NCBI GenBank assembly: GCA_023437755.1
Contig: JAEZFJ010000292.1
Coordinates: 1 to 5,860, forward strand
DNA length: 5,860 nt
Direction of reading: 5' to 3'
From: Pseudomonadota bacterium
GTDB lineage: Bacteria; Pseudomonadota; Alphaproteobacteria; Rhizobiales; Devosiaceae
The notes under the pieces are model-generated. The model was not told the origin of the DNA. It saw only the letters and a list, made by a program, of their open reading frames with translations, and searched no databases. Both the position numbers and the translations under genes were made by a program. Of the stretch, positions 1 through 5,805 are shown piece by piece. The first letter of the stretch is position 1. Each line of letters begins with the position of its first letter.

Positions 1-648
1 GTCGTAGACGAGCTCGTCCTGCCCGCCGACCTGGTTGAGGTAGAGCATCGGGACCAGGTCTTCGCTCGTGCGGGCTCGGACCAGATTCTTGCGGACGTGC
101 TGCTTGTTGCGCCAGTACGGCGACCCGTTGGGACAGAGCAGGATTTCGGCGCCCTGCTGGCGCAGATGATCGCAGACCGACCGGTGCCAGATATCCTCGC
201 AAATGGGGATACCGACCGGCACGCCCTTGATCGTCACCGGCTCGGCCAGAGGACCGGGGGTGAAGTACCGCTTTTCGAAGAACACGTCGTTGTTGGGCAG
301 TTCGCGCTTGAGCCGAACGGCGCAGATCTTGCCGTTCTCGGCGACGATGACCGCGTTGTGGAGGCCATTGCTGTCCTGCCAAATGGTGGGCAGGACCAGC
401 ACCACATCGGTGCGGTCAGTGGCGGCGACCAGTTGCTCCGCAGCCTTGAAGGCGTCGCTGAGGAAGCGCGGCTTGAACAGGAGGTCGTCAGGGAAATATC
501 CGGTCAGGAACAGTTCCGACAGCATCAGGATGTCGGCCTTGGCGGCCACGGCATCGGCCAGCGCCTGCTTTGCCAATGCCAGGTTGCCGACGAGGTCCCC
601 CACCTTGGGATTGAGCTGGGCGAGCGCAATGCGAAGGCGGTCGGTCAC
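1..648 (-). CDS. nadE: Glutamine-dependent NAD+ synthetase, amidase domain (partial, cut by left edge)
   Basis: The visible 216 residues are the N-terminal nitrilase-fold glutaminase domain of the fused NAD+ synthetase. In this family that domain hydrolyses glutamine and channels ammonia to the C-terminal synthetase domain, which converts deamido-NAD+ and ATP to NAD+ in the cytoplasm. The start reads VTDRLRIALAQLNPKVGD, typical of the family. The nitrilase triad is present: Glu45 in SELFLTGY, Lys114 in LKRELPNN and Cys150 in PICEDIW. The domain continues through NGSPYW (174-179) and ends at VGGQDELVYD on the window edge, so the synthetase half with its ATP-binding SGG motif lies outside. The start is GTG at 648, chosen because homology begins there and an AGGA (654-657) sits 5 nt upstream; the frame stays open further upstream without family-like sequence. 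It lies 111 bp downstream of the barrel gene on the same strand. Identification is firm; the start is fairly secure. Confidence 0.93.
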   Translation of the reverse strand, partial: MTDRLRIALAQLNPKVGDLVGNLALAKQALADAVAAKADILMLSELFLTGYFPDDLLFKPRFLSDAFKAAEQLVAATDRTDVVLVLPTIWQDSNGLHNAVIVAENGKICAVRLKRELPNNDVFFEKRYFTPGPLAEPVTIKGVPVGIPICEDIWHRSVCDHLRQQGAEILLCPNGSPYWRNKQHVRKNLVRARTSEDLVPMLYLNQVGGQDELVYD

Positions 649-759
649 TTGTGTCCTGCCGTTGCTGGGGTGGGGCGTGGCGGCACCGGCGAACGCCGGG
701 CGCGCGAGCCTTACCCCCTCCCCCAGTGATGGGCAAGCGGCAAGGCCCCCGGCGGAACG
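649..759. other. Intergenic spacer between barrel gene and nadE
   Basis: This 111-bp GC-rich spacer contains G and C runs (GGGG at 667-670 and 672-675; C-runs at 714-724) and a small perfect stem, CCGGC (686-690) with GCCGG (695-699) around a 4-nt loop. A second weak pairing, GGGC with GCCC, lies close to the stop of the barrel gene. Neither stem is followed by a T tract on the minus strand, so I do not call an intrinsic terminator, and I see no convincing promoter for nadE. Read-through from the barrel gene into nadE is possible. Confidence 0.4.
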
Positions 760-1716
760 CTAGAACTTGCCGGTAAGCTCCAGCATCGCGCCGTAGCGGA
801 ACAGCGAGGCGTAGGTTGAGGGGACGGTCTGGGGCGGGAAAGCAACACCGCCGGCTGTGCCGTTGAACACCGCATCCAACTCCCCCTGGAGGTACCAGGC
901 GCGGCCACCGGCGCGGATCGTCAGGTTCTCGGTGGGATGGAAGCCGAGCATGGCCTCGGTCATCACGCCGTAGCCGCGGCCAGTAAGGGTTGTTGGGGCG
1001 TTTTCATAGACACCGGGGATGATGGGGTTGGGGGCACTGCCTCCCAACTGACCGGAGACATGGGCATAGGGGATGGCGGCGACCTCGGCCTGGATGTCGA
1101 ACATGTCGAACTCGGCCGTGCCGCGAACGCCAAGGCGCAGGGCGTGGATGTCGAAATTATCGCGTGCTTCGGTGAAGGTGTCAGGGGAGCCGCCCGGCCC
1201 GCCGAAGGTTGCACCGACCTGGCCGGTACCGATATCGGGGGCGTCCTTCCAGTAGGTGTAACCGACGAAGGCCCCGCCCGCAGCGCCGTCATCCATCTGG
1301 CCAAGCGGCATCCAGCCATAGTCAAGACCGGCATAGCCGATGCGCGACTGGTCGCCGATGGAGCCGCTGCCGGCCGGAGAGATGGAATAGGTGCCGGTGG
1401 TGCCGATGCCGTAGCCGGCCCAGCCCTTGAGATAAGTGTCGGTGTAGAGGTCGTCGATGCGTCCGTGGAGTTCCAGGAGATGCGTCTGGTCGCGGACCGA
1501 AAGATCGACGCTGCCCAGCGTCGCATCGGTGAAGCCGGCCTCCTGGCCGCCCCAGGCGTACCAGTAGCGGGCACCGACTTCGAAACGCACGAGGCTCTCG
1601 TCGGTAAAGCCGAACTCCTGGGGGTAGGCCGGACGCAGGAGGTAGTCGGCGGCTAGCGAGGGGCTGGCGGCAAGCAGCGCCAGCAGGGCTGAGGCACAGG
1701 TTACGTGGCGCTGCAT
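760..1716 (-). CDS. Outer-membrane beta-barrel protein with signal peptide, function unknown
   Basis: A 318-residue exported protein, probably a beta-barrel of the outer membrane. Residues 1-22 form a Sec signal peptide: a short basic start (MQRH), a hydrophobic core (ALLALLAAS) and a likely cleavage after SLA, leaving ADYLL. The mature part has many alternating aromatic/hydrophobic strands rich in Gly and Tyr, for example VRFEVGARYWYAW, GWAGYGIG, GGAFVGYTYW, LRLGVRGTAEF, and a last strand LFRYGAMLELTGKF. The C-terminal Phe and amphipathic last strand match the usual recognition signal for the BAM complex. Loops such as 170-186 are Gly/Pro/Ser/Thr-rich, as expected for extracellular loops. 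Only one Cys is present, in the signal peptide. The start is supported by GGAGG (1723-1727) 6 nt upstream of ATG. I cannot assign substrate or family; it could be a narrow porin, an adhesin-like barrel or an omptin-like fold, but I see no convincing catalytic set. It is transcribed divergently from the response regulator, and nadE follows on the same strand. Confidence 0.85.
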   Translation of the reverse strand: MQRHVTCASALLALLAASPSLAADYLLRPAYPQEFGFTDESLVRFEVGARYWYAWGGQEAGFTDATLGSVDLSVRDQTHLLELHGRIDDLYTDTYLKGWAGYGIGTTGTYSISPAGSGSIGDQSRIGYAGLDYGWMPLGQMDDGAAGGAFVGYTYWKDAPDIGTGQVGATFGGPGGSPDTFTEARDNFDIHALRLGVRGTAEFDMFDIQAEVAAIPYAHVSGQLGGSAPNPIIPGVYENAPTTLTGRGYGVMTEAMLGFHPTENLTIRAGGRAWYLQGELDAVFNGTAGGVAFPPQTVPSTYASLFRYGAMLELTGKF

Positions 1717-1931
1717 GGCATGCCTCCGGCGTTAATCGTCGATTCCGTTATTGCCGATTAGGGTTAATGTTGTGCTAAGTCGCTTGCTTCCGGCTGAAAT
1801 TGGCGATTTGGTAACGCGCCCTCAGGCAGTGTTTCAGGTCACAAGGGCGAGAAACGCCCTCTCATCGGCAACCTGCCTCCGCGTCGGGGAGTTGGAGCCG
1901 GACAGCCAGAAGGCACGGGAATGAGTTGTAT
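1717..1931. promoter_or_regulatory. Divergent intergenic region between barrel gene and response regulator
   Basis: The 215 bp between the two divergent starts must carry the promoters of both genes. The half next to the barrel gene (about 1731-1812) is clearly richer in A and T than the surrounding coding DNA and contains GTTAAT twice (1731-1736, 1763-1768), AATCG-T-CGATT as an 11-bp odd palindrome (1734-1744), and another CGATTA at 1755-1760. These could be operator half-sites or just promoter AT content. I cannot place a convincing -35/-10 pair for either direction. The half next to the regulator (about 1813-1925) is GC-rich and holds several mutually complementary segments, listed separately. 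Confidence 0.5.
1817..1878 (+). promoter_or_regulatory. Structured leader upstream of the response regulator
   Basis: The strongest element is a perfect hairpin, AGGGCG (1844-1849), loop AGAAA, CGCCCT (1855-1860). A second copy of CGCCCT at 1817-1822 could pair with the same AGGGCG, so two alternative folds compete. Around the hairpin, CAGGT (1835-1839) can pair with ACCTG (1871-1875), or AGGCAG (1824-1829) with CTGCCT (1873-1878). No T tract follows on the plus strand, so it is not a classical terminator. It may be a 5'-UTR fold, a protein-binding site, or chance in GC-rich DNA. The pairing is seen directly; the function is inferred. Confidence 0.3.
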
Positions 1932-1950
1932 ATGGCCTGCCGGATACTAG
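1921..1950 (+). other. Possible 9-codon upstream ORF overlapping the regulator start
   Basis: ATG at 1921 opens a frame of nine codons, MSCIWPAGY, ending in TAG at 1948-1950. It overlaps the first codons of the response regulator in another frame. AAGG (1910-1913) lies 7 nt upstream, a better ribosome-site spacing than for the regulator's ATG at 1932, which is 18 nt from the same AAGG. It may therefore reduce or couple translation of the regulator, or the ATG may simply be unused. No homology is claimed. Confidence 0.25.
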
Positions 1951-2354
1951 TTGTTGAAGACGAGATCTTCGTTGCGACCGAGATCGAGCACGTGGTCCGC
2001 GAGATGGGTCACGAGGCCGTCGGCATTGCTGCCGACATGGCGTCGGCCATGGTGCTGGCGCCGCAGACGGACATTGCGCTGGTCGACCTCAACCTGCAGG
2101 ACGGCCCGACCGGCAAGGTGATCGGCGAGGCGCTGGCGCGGGATTTCAGCGTCACGGTGCTGTTCATGACGGCCAACCCGGCGCAGCTGGGTGATGGCGT
2201 CAACGGCACACTCGGTGTGCTGCCCAAGCCAGTGACGGAGGCCGACCTCCAGGCTGCCGTGAACTTCGCGATCTCCCGCCACCAGCGCACCGAACATCAC
2301 GAGCCCCCGCGGCGCATGCGCCTGTTCGGTGGGTTCGAAGGGTCGCTGGCCTAG
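1932..2354 (+). CDS. Single-domain (receiver-only) response regulator
   Basis: A 140-residue CheY-like receiver with no DNA-binding or enzymatic output domain. Counting from ATG 1932, the acidic pocket is Glu9-Asp10 in RILVVEDE, the phospho-acceptor is Asp52 in ALVDLNLQDG, the switch Thr is Thr80 in VLFMTAN and the conserved Lys is Lys99 in LPKPV, so it should be phosphorylatable. The sequence around these motifs resembles receivers of the PhyR type more than the FATGUY single-domain group, since the FATG motif is replaced by FMTAN. About 25 residues after the receiver (RHQRTEHHEPPRRMRLF...) are basic and probably disordered. The start is uncertain: TTG at 1926 would add two residues (MY) with GGGA 5 nt upstream, while ATG 1932 fits the usual family start but has a poorly spaced ribosome site. 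It converges with the HWE kinase, its most likely partner. Without an output domain it probably acts by protein contact or as a phosphate sink. Confidence 0.93.
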   Translation: MACRILVVEDEIFVATEIEHVVREMGHEAVGIAADMASAMVLAPQTDIALVDLNLQDGPTGKVIGEALARDFSVTVLFMTANPAQLGDGVNGTLGVLPKPVTEADLQAAVNFAISRHQRTEHHEPPRRMRLFGGFEGSLA

Positions 2355-2384
2355 GTTCCTACCCCTCGACAGGCCTGCTTCGAA
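2334..2384. repeat. Imperfect inverted repeat across the two convergent stop codons
   Basis: TTCGAAG (2334-2340) is complementary to CTTCGAA (2378-2384). Inside, GTCG (2342-2345) pairs with CGAC (2367-2370), and TAGG (2352-2355) with CCTA (2358-2361); this innermost pair contains both stop codons. The arms are asymmetric and no T tract is present. With only 4 bp between the genes, any signal that ends transcription here has to overlap coding sequence, so it may be a bidirectional transcription-end element. Function is inferred. Confidence 0.3.
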
Positions 2385-4272
2385 GCCGCGCAGAACGGCG
2401 CAGCATTTCCAGCGGCAAGTCGATCTCCACCCGCAGACCGTCGGGTTCCCAGATCCGCTCGATGCGGCCGCGCAACTGCACTTCCACGCTGAGCGTCACG
2501 AGACGGGTGCCGAAGCCCTCAGCTTCGGGCGGCTCGTTCGCGCCGCTGCCGATTTCCTTCCACGAGAGATGGTAACGGTCGTCGGCGGCATGACCGCTGA
2601 CGATCACCCTGCCCGTGCTGGACGACCCGAGAGCACCGTATTTGGCGGCGTTGGTGCCGAGCTCATGGAACAGCAGCGCCAAGGGTGTCGCCACGCCATC
2701 GTCCACCGGCAGGTCGTCGCCGAGGAAATCGAGCGGCAGGGTGTCACCGCGCCGATAGGGGCGCAACAGCCGCTCGATCAATCCACGCATCGTGGCCTCT
2801 GACGCCGGTCCGTCGGCAGCCGGCCGCGGGCGGATGAAATCGTGGGCCTCGCCCAGCGCGAAGATGCGCTCGCGCAACTCGTCGGCAAACGGCTTCACAT
2901 CCGGGCGGCCGCGAGCCGACAGGCTGATGATGCCGACGAGCACGGCGAAAATGTTCTTGATCCGGTGGCTCAGTTCCTGCGCCACCAGTTCACGCTCTTC
3001 AGCAACAAGCCGGGAGTCGTGGATGTCGGTGCAGGTGCCGAACCAGCGCACCACGCGCCCGTCCTGATCGCGGATCGGCAGTGCCAGCGCCAGTGCCCAC
3101 CGATAGGCCCCGCTGCTGTGACGCAGCCGGTACTCGACCTGGTAGGGCTCGCCAGTCTCGAGTGCGTGCCGCCAGGCTGACCAGGCGCGTTCCTGATCGT
3201 CGGGGTGGATCATGCCGCTCCAGGCTTCGCCCTCGGTCGAGCCTTCCGGAGCGCCGGTGAACTCGTACCAGCGCGCATTGTAGTAGTCGTGGTAGCCATC
3301 CGCGCGGGTGGACCAGACCATCTGCGGCATGGCGTTGGTGAGGGTGCGGAACCGCAACTCGCTTTCCGCCAGGGCTTCAGCAGCGTGACGCTGTTCAGTG
3401 ACGTCAACGATGAGACCGGGGAAGCGTTCTGCCCTCCCGCTGGGGCCGAGCCGCGGGCGACCCGAAGCCACGATCCAGCGCAGGATGCCGTCGGCGCCGG
3501 TGATGCGATACTCCGAGCGGAAATCGCTTCCGGTCGATAGGGTGTGTTCGATGTCCGCCTGCACCCGGGCAAGATCGTCGGGGTGGATCGCATCCAGGAA
3601 CCGCTCCACCGGCACTCCCAACCCAGCGTGCAGCGGGTCGATGTTGTACATGCGAGCGGATCGGTCGTCGGCGGCGACGATGTTCTCCACGACGTCCCAG
3701 TCCCAGGTGCCGACAAGATCGGAGCCCGACAGGGCCAGCGACAAGCGCTCCTCGCTGCGCGCCAGTGCCTGCTCGGTGAGGATACGGTCGGTGATCTCGT
3801 GAACGATGCACAGCGTACCCAGCGACGCGCCGGAATCGTCGAGGATCGGGCTGTAGTGGACGTCCAGCCAAACGGACTCGGGATGGCCATGGCGGCTGAG
3901 GATCAGTTCCTGATCCCGAAGGGTCAGGGAGTCCCCCTCCAGGCCGAGCTCCAGCTTGTGGCGGTTAAAGTCCGCGATTTCGGGCCAGGCGTCAGCGAAG
4001 GACAGCCCGAAGATGCCGGGGTGCCGCCCTCCTGCAAAGCCCGCATAGGGGTGGTTGTAGAGGAGAATGCCCTGCTCCCCCACCATCATGGCCATCGGCG
4101 TGGCGGAGACCATCATGAGGCGCACGGCGCCCTTGAGGCTTTCCGGCCAGGCGGAAATGGGTCCCAGCGGCGTGCCGGACCAGTCGAAGTCATTGAGAAG
4201 CTTGATCGTCGGATCAGTCTCGAGCCGCTGGCGTTGCTCAGGGGTAGCGCGAGGGAAGAGGGACGTTGGCAT
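2359..4272 (-). CDS. PAS-domain HWE-family sensor histidine kinase
   Basis: A 637-residue soluble sensor kinase with no signal peptide or transmembrane segment, hence probably cytoplasmic. Residues 27-50 (FDWSGTPLGPISAWPESLK) are a common lead-in to PAS sensor kinases. Three PAS domains follow at roughly 50-165, 175-295 and 305-420; the second and third carry the HPDD motif (230-233, 356-359). None has the LOV cysteine motif, so a flavin photoreceptor is unlikely. The dimerisation and phospho-transfer segment has His436 in LSHRIKN. The ATPase part has the family hallmarks: His536 and Asn541 in HELGTNAAKYGAL, and Trp571 and Glu573 in SWKEIGSG, followed by GFGTRLV (586-592). These define the HWE group, common in alphaproteobacterial stress and light signalling. 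AAAAGG (4278-4283) lies 5 nt before ATG. It is downstream of the DAHP synthase on the same strand after 95 bp, and meets the receiver gene end to end. The ligand is unknown. Confidence 0.95.
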   Translation of the reverse strand: MPTSLFPRATPEQRQRLETDPTIKLLNDFDWSGTPLGPISAWPESLKGAVRLMMVSATPMAMMVGEQGILLYNHPYAGFAGGRHPGIFGLSFADAWPEIADFNRHKLELGLEGDSLTLRDQELILSRHGHPESVWLDVHYSPILDDSGASLGTLCIVHEITDRILTEQALARSEERLSLALSGSDLVGTWDWDVVENIVAADDRSARMYNIDPLHAGLGVPVERFLDAIHPDDLARVQADIEHTLSTGSDFRSEYRITGADGILRWIVASGRPRLGPSGRAERFPGLIVDVTEQRHAAEALAESELRFRTLTNAMPQMVWSTRADGYHDYYNARWYEFTGAPEGSTEGEAWSGMIHPDDQERAWSAWRHALETGEPYQVEYRLRHSSGAYRWALALALPIRDQDGRVVRWFGTCTDIHDSRLVAEERELVAQELSHRIKNIFAVLVGIISLSARGRPDVKPFADELRERIFALGEAHDFIRPRPAADGPASEATMRGLIERLLRPYRRGDTLPLDFLGDDLPVDDGVATPLALLFHELGTNAAKYGALGSSSTGRVIVSGHAADDRYHLSWKEIGSGANEPPEAEGFGTRLVTLSVEVQLRGRIERIWEPDGLRVEIDLPLEMLRRSARLRSRPVEG

Positions 4273-4287
4273 AGAAGCCTTTTCTCA

Positions 4288-4316
4288 GGGGCACACCGGA
4301 GGGCAGTGTGCACCCC
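4288..4316 (-). promoter_or_regulatory. Bulged hairpin just upstream of the kinase ribosome site
   Basis: GGGG (4288-4291) pairs with CCCC (4313-4316) and CACAC (4292-4296) with GTGTG (4306-4310), leaving a 2-nt bulge and a 9-nt loop. The stem ends 4 nt before the kinase Shine-Dalgarno sequence. It may end transcripts of the upstream DAHP synthase gene, although no T tract follows, or it may form in the kinase leader and affect translation. The pairing is visible; the role is inferred. Confidence 0.4.
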
Positions 4317-4338
4317 AATCGTTGCCGCTAACAGCGTT

Positions 4339-4363
4339 ACCGCGCATCGAGTTCCACCGTTCC
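4339..4363 (-). promoter_or_regulatory. Candidate EcfG-type (general stress response) promoter for the kinase gene
   Basis: On the minus strand GGAAC (4359-4363) is followed after 16 nt by CGGT (4339-4342). The established EcfG sigma-factor pattern in alphaproteobacteria is GGAAC, 16-17 nt, CGTT, so the -10 has one mismatch. A second GGAAC (4351-4355) lies 8 nt further on and has only a poorer -10 match. The site is in the spacer, about 66 nt before the kinase start, where a promoter is expected. Kinases of the HWE/HisKA_2 type often feed that stress pathway, which makes the match plausible, but short motifs arise by chance. Confidence 0.3.
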
Positions 4364-4367
4364 AGTG

Positions 4368-5744
4368 CTATTCACCCGCCGCGGCAACCCGCTGATGCGG
4401 CTTCTGGGTCTGGATCTGCTCGGCGACCAGGAACGCCAGTTCCAGCGCCTGCGAGGCGTTGAGGCGCGGGTCGCAATAGGTGTTGTAACGGTCGGCCAAG
4501 GTCGCCTCGGTCACCGCAGACAGGCCACCGACGCACTCGGTGACGTCGTCGCCCGTCATCTCGATATGGACGCCGCCAGCATAGGTCCCCATCTCACGAT
4601 GGATGTCGAAGAAGGATTTCACTTCCGAGAGCACGCGCTCGAAGGGGCGGGTCTTGAAGCCGGTGGACGCCTTGATGGTGTTGCCGTGCATCGGATCGGA
4701 GCACCAGACGACCGTGCGGCCGGCGCGCTGAACCGTCTCGATCAGGCGCGGCAGGTGATCGTGGATCTTGTCCGAGCCGAAGCGGCTGATCAGGGTGATG
4801 CGGCCGGCCTCGTCGGTCGGATTGAGCCGGTCGAGCAAACGCAGCAGATCGTCATTGCTCAGGGTCGGGCCGCACTTGATGGCGATCGGATTGTCGATGC
4901 CTGCGAAGTACTCGACGTGAGCGCCGTCGGGCTGGCGGGTGCGATCGCCGATCCTCAGCATGTGCCCGGAGGTGGCGTACCAATCGTTGGTGATGGAATC
5001 GCGCCGGGTCAGCGCCTCCTCGTAGCCGAGCAGCAGCGCCTCGTGGCTGGTGAAGAAGCTGGTCTGCTTGAGCGCCGGCGTGTTCTCGGGGTTGATGCCG
5101 AGCGCCGACATGAAGGTGATGGCGTCGTCGATCTTGCGGGCCACTTCCTCGAAGCGGACGTTCCAGTTGGACCCCTTCATGAAGCCCATGGTCCATTCGT
5201 GGATGCGGGTCAGCTCGGCATAGCCACCCATCGAAAAGGCCCGCAGCAGGTTGAGCGTCGCAGCGGATTGGCGATAGGCCTGCAGCATGCGGTCCGGCTC
5301 GGGCCGGCGCGCGCCCTCGGTGAACTCGATGGCGTTGATGATGTCGCCGCGATAGCTGGGCAGTTCAACGCCATCGATGGTCTCGGTGTCGGCCGAGCGC
5401 GGCTTGGCGAACTGGCCGGCCACGCGGCCGACCTTGACCACCGGCTTGGAGGCCCCGTGCGTCAGAACCACGGCCATCTGCAGGAAGACGCGGAAGAAGT
5501 CGCGGATGTGGTCGGCACCGTGCTCGGCGAAGCTCTCGGCACAATCGCCGCCCTGGAGAAGGAAGGCCTCGCCGCGCGCGACGGCAGCGAGCTTGGTCTT
5601 GAGGTCACGCGCTTCGCCGGCAAACACCAGCGGCGGAAAGGTGGACAGCACCCGCTCTGCCTCGGCCAGTTCGGCAGCGTCAGGATAGGCCGGCACCTGC
5701 GAGATCGGCTTGCTGCGCCAGCTGCTGGGGGTCCACGTGGTCAT
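4368..5744 (-). CDS. aroG: Class II 3-deoxy-7-phosphoheptulonate (DAHP) synthase
   Basis: A complete 458-residue type II DAHP synthase, which condenses phosphoenolpyruvate with erythrose 4-phosphate to DAHP, the committed step of the shikimate route to Trp, Tyr and Phe, in the cytoplasm. The length matches bacterial class II enzymes (about 450-470). The four metal ligands are visible: Cys68 in QGGDCAESF, His353 in SDPMHGN, Glu395 in GGVHIEMTG and Asp425 in YCDPRLNA. Substrate-binding stretches are intact: KVGRVAGQFAKPRS (104-117), RIGDRTRQ (264-271), Lys290 in IAIKCGP and Arg321 in LISRFG. The spacing between these residues fits the Mycobacterium tuberculosis enzyme as I remember it. The start is ATG 5744 with AAGGA (5754-5758) 9 nt upstream; the next residues, TTWTPSSWR, are a typical N-terminus. 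The symbol is uncertain, since such genes are also called aroF or aroA-II. It is upstream of, and possibly co-transcribed with, the sensor kinase. I see no Trp- or Phe-rich leader peptide that would suggest attenuation. Confidence 0.97.
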   Translation of the reverse strand: MTTWTPSSWRSKPISQVPAYPDAAELAEAERVLSTFPPLVFAGEARDLKTKLAAVARGEAFLLQGGDCAESFAEHGADHIRDFFRVFLQMAVVLTHGASKPVVKVGRVAGQFAKPRSADTETIDGVELPSYRGDIINAIEFTEGARRPEPDRMLQAYRQSAATLNLLRAFSMGGYAELTRIHEWTMGFMKGSNWNVRFEEVARKIDDAITFMSALGINPENTPALKQTSFFTSHEALLLGYEEALTRRDSITNDWYATSGHMLRIGDRTRQPDGAHVEYFAGIDNPIAIKCGPTLSNDDLLRLLDRLNPTDEAGRITLISRFGSDKIHDHLPRLIETVQRAGRTVVWCSDPMHGNTIKASTGFKTRPFERVLSEVKSFFDIHREMGTYAGGVHIEMTGDDVTECVGGLSAVTEATLADRYNTYCDPRLNASQALELAFLVAEQIQTQKPHQRVAAAGE

Positions 5745-5775
5745 GGGGGAGTGTCCTTACGCGTATGCCCGGCCG

Positions 5776-5805
5776 GAATAGCAAAGGGCATGGGGTCGGA
5801 ACAAG
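5776..5805 (-). promoter_or_regulatory. Weak candidate housekeeping promoter of the DAHP synthase gene
   Basis: On the minus strand CTTGTT (5800-5805) is followed after 18 nt by CTATTC (5776-5781), resembling the alphaproteobacterial housekeeping pattern CTTGAC, about 17 nt, CTATAT. The -10 would sit about 32 nt before the start codon, leaving a short leader that includes the AAGGA ribosome site. The rest of 5745-5860 shows no gene that I can support. Confidence 0.3.

Noticed and set aside
661..740. G-runs that might form a G-quadruplex or a terminator
   Set aside because: There are only two runs of four G on the plus strand and two long runs on the other, short of four proper runs, and no stem is followed by a T tract.
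97..763. Two long plus-strand open frames opposite the nadE domain
   Set aside because: They are antisense to a gene with an intact nitrilase triad, and their translations are low-complexity Arg/Ala/Ser-rich or show no domain; typical of GC-rich shadow frames.
937..1656. A 239-codon plus-strand frame opposite the barrel gene
   Set aside because: It is Gly/Ala/Val-rich without a domain, has no good ribosome site that I can see, and the minus-strand gene has a signal peptide, barrel strands and a strong GGAGG site.
3800..4140. First PAS domain of the kinase as a blue-light LOV sensor
   Set aside because: Many HWE kinases carry LOV domains, but the conserved NCRFLQ cysteine motif is absent from all three PAS regions here.
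3544..4395. A 283-codon plus-strand frame opposite the kinase N-terminus
   Set aside because: It lies antisense to well-defined PAS domains, shows no recognisable motif and runs past the kinase start into the end of the DAHP synthase gene; long antisense frames are common at this GC content.
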